Assembly (NCBI RefSeq): GCF_003115845.1
Contig: NZ_KZ819022.1
Location: forward strand, 310,001 to 374,000
Direction of reading: 5' to 3'
Length of the DNA: 64,000 nt
From: Brenneria roseae subsp. roseae
Lineage (GTDB): Bacteria > Pseudomonadota > Gammaproteobacteria > Enterobacterales > Enterobacteriaceae
Under the pieces are notes generated by a model. The model did no database searches. It saw only the letters and a program-made list of their open reading frames with translations, and had not been told where the DNA came from. A program made the position numbers and the translations under genes. Positions 27,909 to 35,884 of the stretch are shown one piece after another; the first letter of the stretch is position 1; each line of letters starts with the position of its first letter.

Positions 27909-28699
27909 GTCGGGTGATCCACGACAACCCCTGGGAGACGTTACGTGAGTTTACGGGGGCGCGCATTGCGCTGGGGCGTACCGGCGCGAGCCTGCCGACC
28001 CGTGAACTGTTGAAATTCGGCATGGCTCATGCGCAGGCGAGGGATGCCGTTCATCAGGTTTTTGATAGCGAAGCGCTGGCGAATGCATTGGAAAATGCCG
28101 GATTGAAAACGCTGACGGTTCACAGTGCGGCGCAAACGCGGGAACAGTATCTGTGCCGGCCCGACTTAGGCCGCCGGTTGTCTGAATCGAGTCGAACGCT
28201 GCTGATGAACTCATCAGTCCGGCAGGCCGATTTGCTGCTGGTGATTGGCGATGGATTGTCTTCCAAAGCGGTGCATCGGCAGGCAGTACCATTAGTTTTA
28301 GCGTTACAGCCGTATCTCGAACTGCTGGGCTTGTCTTTGGCACCTATCGTATTAGCTCATCAGTCCCGCGTCGCACTGGGTGATGATATCGGTGAATGCA
28401 TTCAGGCCAAAGCGGTTGCGATCCTGATTGGCGAGCGCCCCGGCTTATCGTCGCCGGACAGTCTGAGCGTCTACATGACCTGGGGACCGCATACCCGGCG
28501 GCTTGAATCAGAGCGTAACTGTATCTCGAATATTCGCCCTGAGGGGCTGGATTATCCTCTGGCGGCATTCAAGCTGGCCTGGCTGCTGGAACAATCTTTC
28601 CAGCGTCGTTTGTCGGGCGTTCAACTCAAAGATGAAAGTGATAATCCGGCGTTGCACGGACGGATTACGCCACCCCCATCCTTGCTGATGTCGCGTTAA
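27905..28699 (+). CDS. eutC: Ethanolamine ammonia-lyase small subunit EutC, short N-terminus
   Basis: The cobalamin-binding partner of EutB, 264 residues against 295 in E. coli. Core motifs are present: FTGARIALGRTGASLPTRELLKF, RPDLGRRL, LLLVIGDGLSSKAV, ILIGERPGLSSPDSLSVYMTWGP and RNCISNIRPEGL. Missing is the roughly 40-residue N-terminal extension of the enteric enzyme, whose first part targets EutC to the microcompartment. No reactivase (eutA), shell gene or regulator (eutR) is next to it, so ethanolamine probably serves as a nitrogen source in the cytosol, with cobalamin from elsewhere. Confidence 0.95.
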   Translation: MSRVIHDNPWETLREFTGARIALGRTGASLPTRELLKFGMAHAQARDAVHQVFDSEALANALENAGLKTLTVHSAAQTREQYLCRPDLGRRLSESSRTLLMNSSVRQADLLLVIGDGLSSKAVHRQAVPLVLALQPYLELLGLSLAPIVLAHQSRVALGDDIGECIQAKAVAILIGERPGLSSPDSLSVYMTWGPHTRRLESERNCISNIRPEGLDYPLAAFKLAWLLEQSFQRRLSGVQLKDESDNPALHGRITPPPSLLMSR

Positions 28700-28803
28700 T
28701 GACCGGCTGTCGCCATACGTTTGATATCGGATACACATTACGTCGTTATTAATACCGAATTCATACTAAGGTCGATGGTACAACTTTGTTAAACTAGATC
28801 CCG

Positions 28804-28878
28804 ATTGTTTGGATGGCGATTGTTTTGATAACAATAGTTTTGATAACAATTGCTTTGATGACAATACGTTGACGACGA
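28804..28878 (+). repeat. 15-bp tandem repeat, five degenerating units
   Basis: Five consecutive 15-base units start at 28804, 28819, 28834, 28849 and 28864. The three central ones read ATTGTTTTGATAACA, ATAGTTTTGATAACA and ATTGCTTTGATGACA; the outer two are more diverged. The array ends 18 bp before the yfcE start codon and therefore occupies its promoter or leader. Confidence 0.85.
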
Positions 28879-28896
28879 CACGCGGGGGATAAAACG

Positions 28897-29448
28897 ATGA
28901 AGTTGATGTTTGCATCTGACCTACATGGCTCTTTGAGTGCGACAGAACGGGTGCTGAGCCTATTTGAGCAAAGCGGCGCGACTTGGCTGATTCTATTAGG
29001 GGATTTTCTGAATCATGGGCCGCGGAATCCGTTGCCGGACAACTACCAGCCTGTGGAAGTGGCGGCCTGTCTGAATGCCTATGCCAAACGGATTATCGCG
29101 GTGCGCGGGAATTGCGATAGTGAGGTGGACCAGATGCTGCTGAGTTTTCCTATCACCGCGCCTTGGCAACATGTGCTATTGCCGAAAAATCGCCTTTTCC
29201 TGACGCACGGTCACCTCTATCATCCTGACAACTTACCACCGTTAAACGTCGGCGATGTACTGGTTTATGGACATACTCATATTCCGGTCGCCGCACAGCG
29301 GGGGGATATTTACCATTTTAATCCGGGTTCGGTCAGCCTGCCTAAAGGCGGCTATCCGGCTAGCTATGGAACGCTGGAAGACGATGTTCTGCGCGTTCTT
29401 CCTTTGTCTGATGGTGAGCCTATTGCGCAGGTGACCATTAGGCACTAA
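28897..29448 (+). CDS. yfcE: Phosphodiesterase YfcE
   Basis: A metal-dependent phosphodiesterase of the calcineurin-like superfamily, 183 residues (E. coli 184). All five metal-binding motifs can be read in order: FASDLHGS, LLGDFLNHG, VRGNCDSE, LTHGHLYH and YGHTHIPV. E. coli YfcE hydrolyses model phosphodiester substrates with manganese; the natural substrate is unknown. A short tandem repeat array precedes it, and yfcD follows after 84 bp. Confidence 0.95.
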   Translation: MKLMFASDLHGSLSATERVLSLFEQSGATWLILLGDFLNHGPRNPLPDNYQPVEVAACLNAYAKRIIAVRGNCDSEVDQMLLSFPITAPWQHVLLPKNRLFLTHGHLYHPDNLPPLNVGDVLVYGHTHIPVAAQRGDIYHFNPGSVSLPKGGYPASYGTLEDDVLRVLPLSDGEPIAQVTIRH

Positions 29449-29494
29449 TTTATTTGTGATTACACAGTTAGTGAAGTCTACTATTTAAACAGAT

Positions 29495-29510
29495 ACGCGT
29501 TGCAACGCGT
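29495..29510. promoter_or_regulatory. Perfect 16-bp palindrome upstream of yfcD
   Basis: ACGCGTTGCAACGCGT is identical to its own reverse complement and lies 22 bp before the yfcD start codon. It may be an operator for a dimeric regulator or form a small cruciform; I know no regulator with this consensus. Confidence 0.5.
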
Positions 29511-29532
29511 CAATACTAAAGGGTTTCAAAGG

Positions 29533-30141
29533 ATGGCGGAACAAAGTCAGTCAGCAGACACAGAGTGGGTAGATATCGTCAATGAAAACAATGAGGTAAT
29601 CGCTCAGTCCAGTCGTCAGCAGATGCGTGCCCAGAGTCTTCGTCATCGAGCTACCTACATTGTTGTGCATGATGGCATGGGCAAGATTCTGGTTCAGCGT
29701 CGTACCGAAAGCAAAGATTTCTATCCAGGGTGGTTAGATGCAACGGCGGGAGGAGTCGTGCAAAGCGGAGAGCAGATGCTTGAGTCCGCGCGTCGCGAAG
29801 CTGAAGAAGAGCTCGGTATTGCCGGTGTCCCGTTCGCTGAACATGGCCTGTTTTATTATGAAGCAGAGAACTGTCGCGTATGGGGAGGGCTTTTTAGCTG
29901 TGTTACGCATGGACCTTTTGCGTTGCAGGAAGCTGAAATTGATGAAGTCAGCTGGTTGTCGCCGGAAGAAATTACCGCGCGCTGTGATGAGTTTACGCCT
30001 GATTCACTCAAAGCCTTGTCGCTGTGGTTAACGCGCTACAATGACCAAAACTACGGTAAACCGCTGGCGCGTGACAACAGTGTCAACAACGACAGCCAGA
30101 GCCGCGCTGAAGACGGTGGCTTCATTGAACTGGAGAAGTGA
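29533..30141 (+). CDS. yfcD: Nudix hydrolase YfcD
   Basis: A 202-residue Nudix-family protein related to isopentenyl diphosphate isomerase-like hydrolases. The Nudix box is intact (about residues 74-96, [24 protein letters not shown] pattern), preceded by [14 protein letters not shown]. It matches E. coli YfcD, with an extra tail of some 20 hydrophilic residues. The natural substrate is unknown. I used ATG 29533, with AAAGGG upstream, because the E. coli protein starts just before the conserved [10 protein letters not shown] segment; an in-frame ATG at 29500 overlaps the palindrome and is less likely. Confidence 0.93.
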   Translation: MAEQSQSADTEWVDIVNENNEVIAQSSRQQMRAQSLRHRATYIVVHDGMGKILVQRRTESKDFYPGWLDATAGGVVQSGEQMLESARREAEEELGIAGVPFAEHGLFYYEAENCRVWGGLFSCVTHGPFALQEAEIDEVSWLSPEEITARCDEFTPDSLKALSLWLTRYNDQNYGKPLARDNSVNNDSQSRAEDGGFIELEK

Positions 30142-30155
30142 GGTTTTCTGTTCGC

Positions 30156-30183
30156 CGTTATCCCCGTGAAAACGGGGATAACG
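30156..30183. terminator. GAAA-capped perfect hairpin between yfcD and the PTS IIC gene
   Basis: CGTTATCCCCGT, loop GAAA, ACGGGGATAACG: a perfect 12-bp stem closed by a GNRA-type tetraloop, in the gap between two convergent genes. Neither strand has a good T-run after it, so it may be a 3'-end stabiliser serving both transcripts. Confidence 0.55.
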
Positions 30184-30222
30184 CTGATAGTCAAGGCGTT
30201 GAAATTAAGTCAGCCCGTGGGA

Positions 30223-31479
30223 TTAACGGACAATAATACCCAGCAGAATGCCCAGCGCACCGAAGTCCGCATCACTGAATGTGGTGTTGGCAAAACCGAT
30301 TTCGCCCAGCACCGGCAGCAGGAACACCGGCAGAAAGGTGATTAGCAGACCCTGAGCAAAAGCGCCCAGAATCGCCCCGCGCCGACCACCGGTCGCATTA
30401 CCAAATACGCCTGCGGCGGCGCCGACGAAAAAGTGCGGAACGACACCGGGAATAATCACCGTCATATTGAGCAGATACAGCGCGAACATACCGAGAATAC
30501 CCGCGGCAAAGCTGCTGAGAAAACCGACCAATACCGCGTTTGGCGCATAGGGAAACACGATCGGGCAATCAAGCGCCGGTTTGGCATTGGGCACCAGTTT
30601 GTCAGAGATGCCTTTAAAAGCCGGGACGATTTCGGCAATTACCATTCGTACACCCTGTAAAATGATGTAGACGCCCGCAGCAAAGGTAATCGACTGGATA
30701 ATCGAGAACATCAGCCAGTTCTTGCCGCCACTAATGCTCTTGACGAATTCCGGTCCGGCGAACAGACAGGTAATAATGAAGATAATGCTCATGGTGAACG
30801 CGATCGCGACCGGCGTATCCCGCAGAAACAGCAGGCTTTTCGGTACGTTCATATCTTCAGTTGAATGCGCTTTGTTGCCAAACCGGCTGCCGATGAAGCC
30901 AGCCAGTACGTACGATAATGTTGAAAAATGGCCGATCGCCACTTCGTCGGAACCGGTGACTTTTTTCATGTACGGGTGAGCAATCGCCGGGAAAAAAACC
31001 ATCGCCGTGCCAGTGACCAGTGAACCAATGGCAATCAGCGCCACGCCGGAGATGCCTGCGGTAGCCAGAATAACCGCCACCATCATCGACATGAATAGCG
31101 TGTGATGTCCGGTAAGGAAGATGAACTTCCAGGGAGTGAAACGGGCGATCAGAATGTTAATTACCATGGCGAAGAACATGATCATCGCCATCTCTCTACC
31201 AAAACTTTTCTGCGCTACCGAAACAATCGCCTCATTGTTTGGCACGACGCCCTGAATACCAAACGCGTGCTGAAAGATGTTGGCAAAATCGCCCAACGAG
31301 GCGACAACCAGACCTGCGCCCGCGCCGAGTATGATAAAACCCATGATGGTTTTGACCGTGCCTTTAATGCATTCGGTAACGGGTTTTTTCTGGGCGACAA
31401 GACCAATCAATGCAATCAGACCGACCAGAATCGACGGTTCGGACAGCACGTCACTCATCAAAAAATGAAAGAAATCCAT
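30223..31479 (-). CDS. PTS ascorbate-type (UlaA/SgaT) membrane component IIC
   Basis: The transporter channel of an ascorbate-superfamily phosphotransferase system. The 418-residue protein has about 11 hydrophobic segments and reads like UlaA: VSVAQKSFGREMAMIMFFAMVINILIARFTPWKFIFLTGHHTLFMS near the front, GPEFVKSISGGKNWLMFSIIQSITFAAGVYIILQGVRM in the centre. Family members import ascorbate or related acidic or five/six-carbon sugars; the substrate here is unknown because no metabolic enzyme accompanies it. It is the last gene of a IIA-IIB-IIC operon. Confidence 0.88.
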   Translation of the reverse strand: MDFFHFLMSDVLSEPSILVGLIALIGLVAQKKPVTECIKGTVKTIMGFIILGAGAGLVVASLGDFANIFQHAFGIQGVVPNNEAIVSVAQKSFGREMAMIMFFAMVINILIARFTPWKFIFLTGHHTLFMSMMVAVILATAGISGVALIAIGSLVTGTAMVFFPAIAHPYMKKVTGSDEVAIGHFSTLSYVLAGFIGSRFGNKAHSTEDMNVPKSLLFLRDTPVAIAFTMSIIFIITCLFAGPEFVKSISGGKNWLMFSIIQSITFAAGVYIILQGVRMVIAEIVPAFKGISDKLVPNAKPALDCPIVFPYAPNAVLVGFLSSFAAGILGMFALYLLNMTVIIPGVVPHFFVGAAAGVFGNATGGRRGAILGAFAQGLLITFLPVFLLPVLGEIGFANTTFSDADFGALGILLGIIVR

Positions 31480-31491
31480 ACTGACCTCCGG

Positions 31492-31779
31492 TTACAGGGC
31501 GCCTAGTTCGGTAAGCGCAATGGACAAACGTTCTTTCATGGCGTTTTTGTCGATCATGTTATCGAGCGAAACGATTTTTCCGTTGACGGACTGCGCAATT
31601 AGCTGTTCCGCTATGTCTTTGGTGCCGACAAAAATATCGCTTTGCGTGCCTTTGGCCGAACCCAGATCCACGTGATCAACCTCGGCACTGACGCCCAGAT
31701 CCCGGATGATGGTTTTAATGCTCATTTCCATCATCAGGCTGGTACCTAAACCGTTACCGCATACGACTGTGATTTTCAT
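31492..31779 (-). CDS. PTS ascorbate-type component IIB
   Basis: A 95-residue cytoplasmic phosphocarrier. The phosphorylated cysteine is Cys7 in the loop VVCGNGLGTSLMME, the standard PTS IIB (lactose/ascorbate class) arrangement. It receives phosphate from IIA and passes it to the sugar bound in IIC. It sits 12 bp ahead of the IIC gene and 22 bp behind the IIA gene on the minus strand. Confidence 0.9.
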   Translation of the reverse strand: MKITVVCGNGLGTSLMMEMSIKTIIRDLGVSAEVDHVDLGSAKGTQSDIFVGTKDIAEQLIAQSVNGKIVSLDNMIDKNAMKERLSIALTELGAL

Positions 31780-31801
31780 TTATTTACTCCGGGGCAGGTA
31801 A

Positions 31802-32245
31802 TTAATAGCGCTCAATAATCGCAATAACATCTTGCGGGGTGTTGGCTTGCATGATGGCGGCAATATCATCGCTGTTGTCAAATAATGCCGCCAGCTGTGA
31901 AATGGTGTCGATATGGCTGTTACTGTCGGAAGCGGCCAACACCACCAGCAGCTTAACGGGATCGTTTTCGCCAGCCGAAAAATTAACGCCGTTGCGGATT
32001 ACCGTCAGACTCAATGCCAGACGATTCACGCCTTCTTCCGGACGCGCGTGCGGCATGGCGATGCCGGGACCAATGACGTAATACGGGCCTATCGCCTGGT
32101 GTGAGCGATAGATGGCGTCCAGATAACGGGGTTCGATAGCGTGATTGTCGATGAGCGGCCGACAGGAAACGGCCACGGCGTTCCGCCAGTCATCGACGCT
32201 GTCAATCAGTTGGATCACATCCGGCGTTAACAGATCTTTTAACAT
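31802..32245 (-). CDS. PTS ascorbate-type (mannitol/fructose-class) component IIA
   Basis: A 147-residue phosphocarrier of the PTS EIIA type-2 family, close in pattern to UlaC. His66 in GPGIAMPHARPEEGV is the expected phosphorylation site. It is the first gene of the IIA-IIB-IIC operon and starts opposite the LacI-type regulator. Between them lie CRP-like and palindromic operator sequences. Unlike the E. coli ula operon there are no ulaDEF-like enzymes next to it. Confidence 0.9.
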   Translation of the reverse strand: MLKDLLTPDVIQLIDSVDDWRNAVAVSCRPLIDNHAIEPRYLDAIYRSHQAIGPYYVIGPGIAMPHARPEEGVNRLALSLTVIRNGVNFSAGENDPVKLLVVLAASDSNSHIDTISQLAALFDNSDDIAAIMQANTPQDVIAIIERY

Positions 32246-32304
32246 TTATTTTGCTCTCTCTTTACGTCATGCCGCAGAGCGTAGCCGCTTTATACCGCGA
32301 TTGA

Positions 32305-32320
32305 TGAGATGTTTATCACA
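32305..32320 (-). promoter_or_regulatory. CRP-like site upstream of the PTS operon
   Basis: TGAGATGTTTATCACA fits the CRP core TGTGA-N6-TCACA with one mismatch and is extended by ATTT as in strong sites. Its centre is about 67 bp from the IIA start codon. Catabolite control of a sugar PTS is expected; binding here is inferred. Confidence 0.5.
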
Positions 32321-32351
32321 TTTGGTAGCGCTAACCGATAGCGCTACCAAA
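32321..32351. promoter_or_regulatory. Paired TAGCGCTA operators in a 13-bp inverted repeat
   Basis: TTTGGTAGCGCTA (32321-32333), spacer ACCGA, TAGCGCTACCAAA (32339-32351). Each arm contains the self-palindrome TAGCGCTA, with centres 13 bp apart. LacI/GntR-family operators are palindromes with a central CG or GC step, so this is the likely binding site of the adjacent regulator. A further LacI-like sequence, TGATAACGATATCA, lies at 32357-32370. Confidence 0.65.
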
Positions 32352-32461
32352 TTATGTGATAACGATATCATTAACAATGCGATGATCTTTGATGATGTAT
32401 CTCTGCGGCGGTTATAATAGCTATATATGTCATCTACCCGTTTAGGGTGTGGCGGGGCTCT

Positions 32462-33508
32462 ATGACGGAAGCAGGGAATACCAGAATGGAAAAATTGCGT
32501 AAACGCCGCACGACCGGACGGGTTACCCTTCAAGATGTGGCGAATTACGTCGGTGTTGGCATGATGACCGTTTCGCGTGCGCTGAGAACGCCAGAACAGG
32601 TATCGGATAAGCTGCGTGAAAAAATAGAGCAGGCGGTGGAATCGTTGGGGTACATTCCAAACCGCGCGGCGGGGGCGTTGGCTTCCGGGCACAGTAATAC
32701 CGTCGCTGTGCTGATCCCTTCTCTGACCAATCAGGCCGGTTCGCTGTTTATGCAATCATTGCAACTGGCGCTCAATCGCAATAATTACCAACTGCTGTTG
32801 GGTTGTCATGATTATAACCAGCAGAAAGAAGCCAGCATTCTCGGCACGTTACTACAGAATAACCCCGATGCGCTGGTCGTATTTAGATCGCAGCTTGCCG
32901 ACAGCACCTGGCAGTTCATTGAACGGGCTTCCGTACCAACCCTGAATATTGTCGGAGCCGGCAACCCGAATGCCAGACTGACCCTCAGCGTCGATTTTTC
33001 TGCCGCTGCGGAAGAGCTAACCCGGCATTTACTGGCGCGGGGGTATAAGAATATCGGCTACGTCTGTGCGCATATGGATAATCGCCTGCAAAAACAGCAG
33101 TTGAACGGCTGGCATAAAGCCATGCTGCAAGGCTATCAGAATGCCGATCTGGTCGTGGCGACGCCTGACGCATCCAGCATGCAGTTTGGCCGCCATGCCC
33201 TGATGGAACTGCTGCTCAGACAGCCGGAGCTGGATGCGCTGGTCTGCAGCCATGAAGATATTGCGCTCGGGCTGTTGTTCGAGTGTCAGCGCCGGTTGAT
33301 CAAGGTGCCCGGAAATCTGGCGATAGCCTGTCTGGACGGTAGCGAGAACAGCGATCAAACCTATCCGGTATTGACTTCAGTGAGGGTAGATTATGCAAAA
33401 ATGGGGCGTGAAACGGGCAAGCTACTGATATCCATGCTTAAGAAAGGAGTGGAAGAACCAATCAGTCTTCCTTTCAGCTATCGGTTTGAACCGGGAGGAA
33501 GCAGTTAA
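32462..33508 (+). CDS. LacI-family (GntR-like) transcriptional regulator
   Basis: A 348-residue repressor-type protein: a LacI helix-turn-helix (about 20-66, VTLQDVANYVGVGMMTVSRALRTPEQVS, then the hinge helix YIPNRAAGALASG) and a periplasmic-binding-like ligand domain (about 75-345) ending with RFEPGGSS. The overall pattern is nearest the gluconate regulator GntR. It is divergent from the ascorbate-type PTS operon and very probably controls it. ATG 32462 follows GGCGGGG; a GTG at 32447 and an ATG at 32486 are alternatives. The ligand is unknown. Confidence 0.88.
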   Translation: MTEAGNTRMEKLRKRRTTGRVTLQDVANYVGVGMMTVSRALRTPEQVSDKLREKIEQAVESLGYIPNRAAGALASGHSNTVAVLIPSLTNQAGSLFMQSLQLALNRNNYQLLLGCHDYNQQKEASILGTLLQNNPDALVVFRSQLADSTWQFIERASVPTLNIVGAGNPNARLTLSVDFSAAAEELTRHLLARGYKNIGYVCAHMDNRLQKQQLNGWHKAMLQGYQNADLVVATPDASSMQFGRHALMELLLRQPELDALVCSHEDIALGLLFECQRRLIKVPGNLAIACLDGSENSDQTYPVLTSVRVDYAKMGRETGKLLISMLKKGVEEPISLPFSYRFEPGGSS

Positions 33509-33618
33509 TATCCCAGGTAAATATGCATGGCTGACGGCGTCGTCAAAGCAAAGCGCAACACACGCTATGTACAACATAACCGGTGGATTTGTCAGTAAGC
33601 GCAATGATTGCGCATGCA

Positions 33619-33645
33619 TAAAAAAATCCCCGCTTGCGCGGGGAT
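33619..33645 (-). terminator. Intrinsic terminator of pta
   Basis: Read on the minus strand: ATCCCCGC, loop GCAA, GCGGGGAT followed by a run of T residues. It lies 22 bp after the pta stop codon, a textbook rho-independent terminator for the ackA-pta transcript. Confidence 0.93.
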
Positions 33646-33666
33646 CGGTATGTGGCAGACGGAGAA

Positions 33667-35802
33667 TTAAAGCTGGGTTGCCTGAATCGCCGTCAGGGCA
33701 ACGGTGTAAACGATGTCGTCTACCAGTGCGCCACGTGACAGATCGTTGACCGGTTTGCGCATACCCTGCAACATCGGCCCGATGGAGATCAGGTCTGCTG
33801 AACGCTGTACCGCTTTATAAGTGGTGTTACCGGTGTTCAGATCGGGGAAGATAAACACGGTGGCTTTACCTGCAACCGGAGAGTTCGGCGCTTTGGATTT
33901 CGCCACGTCGGCCATGATGGCGGCGTCATATTGCAGCGGACCGTCGATGACCAGATCCGGGCGTTTTTCCTGAGCCAGACGAGTTGCTTCACGAACTTTT
34001 TCCACATCGCTACCGGCACCGGAATTACCCGTAGAGTAGGAAATCATCGCAACGCGTGGGTCGATGCCGAAAGCAGTGGCGGAATCGGCAGACTGGATCG
34101 CGATTTCAGCCAGTTGTTCAGCGGTTGGGTCCGGGTTGATGGCGCAGTCGCCGTAAACCAGAACCTGCTCAGGCAGTAGCATGAAGAACACGGAAGAAAC
34201 CAGAGAACTGCCCGGCGCGGTTTTGATCAACTGCAACGGCGGACGGATGGTGTTAGCGGTGGTATGAACCGCGCCGGAAACCAGACCGTCAACTTCGCCC
34301 TGTTCCAGCATCAGTGTACCCAGGACGACGTTGTCTTCCAGTTGCTCACGCGCAACCACTTCGGTCATGCCTTTGCTCTTGCGCAGTTCAACCAGACGTG
34401 GAACATAACGTTCGCGCACGGCAACCGGATCGACGATTTCAATACCTTTACCTAATTCTACGCCCTGAGCGGCAGCGACGCGCTGGATCTCTTCCGGGTT
34501 CCCCAACAGAACGCAGTGAGCGATACCACGTTCGGCACAGATAGAGGCGGCTTTAACAGTACGCGGTTCATCACCTTCTGGCAGAACGATACGCTTGCCG
34601 GCTTTACGCGCCAGTTCGGTCAACTGATAACGGAACGCAGGTGGCGACAGGCGGCGTGAACGTTCGGATTCGGCGCTCAGCGAGTCAATCCACTGGGTAT
34701 CGATGTGGCGAGCCACGTATTCCTGAACTTTTTCCACGCGCTGGTGATCGTCTGCCGGCACTTCAAGATTGAAGCTTTGCAGGCTGAGCGAGGTCTGCCA
34801 GGTATTGGTTTTAACCATAAAGACAGGCAGTCCGGTCTGGAAAGCGCGTTCGCACAGTTTGCTGATGCTCGGGTCCATTTCGTAGCCGCCGGTCAGCAGC
34901 AGGGCGCCGATTTCCACGCCGTTCATTGCGGCCAGACAGGCGGCAACCAGTACGTCAGGGCGGTCTGCGGAGGTGACCAGCAGTGAGCCTGGACGGAAAT
35001 GCTCCAGCATATGAGGAATGCTGCGCGCGCAGAACGTCACGGATTTCACGCGGCGAGTCTGAATATCGCCTTCGTTGATGATACGGGCATTCAGGTGTTT
35101 GGCCATATCGATTGCACGGGTGGCAATCAGCTCAAAGCTCCACGGAATGCAACCCAGTACCGGCAACGGGCTATTGGCAAACAGGAGTTTCGGATCGATA
35201 TTGGTAACGCTGGCTTTGCTGGAATCATCAAAGATTTCAGACAGGTCAGGACGCGTACGACCTTGATCATCCACCGGGGCGTTCAGTTTGTTGATGATCA
35301 CGCCGGTGATGTTTTTATTCTTGCTGCCGCCGAAGCTGGAACGGGCCAGTTCGATACGTTCTTTCAACTGTGCGGGCGAGTCGTTGCCCAGCGCCAGTAC
35401 GAAAACGATTTCCGCGTTCAGCGTTTTTGCGATTTCATAATTCAGCGCGTTGGCGAACTGATGTTTGCGGGTCGGAACCAAACCTTCGACCAGCACCACT
35501 TCCGCATCTTTGGTGTTTTCATGGTAGCGGGCAATGATGTCTTCCATCAGCACGTCCTGCTGGTTGGAACTCAGCAGCGCTTCAACACGGTTCATCTGCA
35601 ACGGTTCTGCTGCATTGATGGAGGAGTTGGCGCGAATGATGGTCGTGGTCTGGTCTGGCGTATTGTCGCCAGTGCGAGGCTGAGCGATAGGTTTGAACAC
35701 GCTCAGGCGGACGCCTTTTTGTTCCATGGAACGGATGACACCCAGGCTGACGCTAGTCAGACCAACGCTGGTGCCAGTTGGGATCAACATGATTGTACGG
35801 GA
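33667..35802 (-). CDS. pta: Phosphate acetyltransferase Pta (GTG start)
   Basis: Pta interconverts acetyl-CoA and acetyl phosphate; with AckA it makes acetate and ATP during overflow and anaerobic growth. The long class II form is seen: an N-terminal P-loop-like domain ([19 protein letters not shown]), a central DRTGG domain (about 220-335) and the C-terminal catalytic domain (about 390-711, with [17 protein letters not shown] and [19 protein letters not shown]). I chose GTG 35802, with AGAGG upstream, giving 711 residues (E. coli 714) starting at the conserved [14 protein letters not shown] further upstream lies in the hairpin region. Confidence 0.96.
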   Translation of the reverse strand, partial: SRTIMLIPTGTSVGLTSVSLGVIRSMEQKGVRLSVFKPIAQPRTGDNTPDQTTTIIRANSSINAAEPLQMNRVEALLSSNQQDVLMEDIIARYHENTKDAEVVLVEGLVPTRKHQFANALNYEIAKTLNAEIVFVLALGNDSPAQLKERIELARSSFGGSKNKNITGVIINKLNAPVDDQGRTRPDLSEIFDDSSKASVTNIDPKLLFANSPLPVLGCIPWSFELIATRAIDMAKHLNARIINEGDIQTRRVKSVTFCARSIPHMLEHFRPGSLLVTSADRPDVLVAACLAAMNGVEIGALLLTGGYEMDPSISKLCERAFQTGLPVFMVKTNTWQTSLSLQSFNLEVPADDHQRVEKVQEYVARHIDTQWIDSLSAESERSRRLSPPAFRYQLTELARKAGKRIVLPEGDEPRTVKAASICAERGIAHCVLLGNPEEIQRVAAAQGVELGKGIEIVDPVAVRERYVPRLVELRKSKGMTEVVAREQLEDNVVLGTLMLEQGEVDGLVSGAVHTTANTIRPPLQLIKTAPGSSLVSSVFFMLLPEQVLVYGDCAINPDPTAEQLAEIAIQSADSATAFGIDPRVAMISYSTGNSGAGSDVEKVREATRLAQEKRPDLVIDGPLQYDAAIMADVAKSKAPNSPVAGKATVFIFPDLNTGNTTYKAVQRSADLISIGPMLQGMRKPVNDLSRGALVDDIVYTVALTAIQATQL

Positions 35803-35835
35803 CACGGCTAAACCTCTTGACGGTTGCTCGTTAGT

Positions 35836-35871
35836 CAAAAACAACTCCGTCAGCCTGAGCTGACGGAGTTG
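35836..35871 (-). terminator. Terminator-like hairpin between ackA and pta
   Basis: CAACTCCGTCAG and CTGACGGAGTTG form a perfect 12-bp stem (35842-35853 and 35860-35871) with a six-base loop. On the minus strand it is followed by TTTTTG. It lies 14 bp past the ackA stop codon and 40 bp before the pta GTG, so it can act as a partial terminator or RNA-processing barrier between the two genes. Confidence 0.7.
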
Positions 35872-35884
35872 GCGTTCTTTATTT

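Noticed and set aside
34999-35811. 270-codon plus-strand open frame opposite pta
   Set aside because: Entirely antisense to a well-conserved gene; the translated sequence is Gln/Phe-rich antisense-type with no family resemblance.
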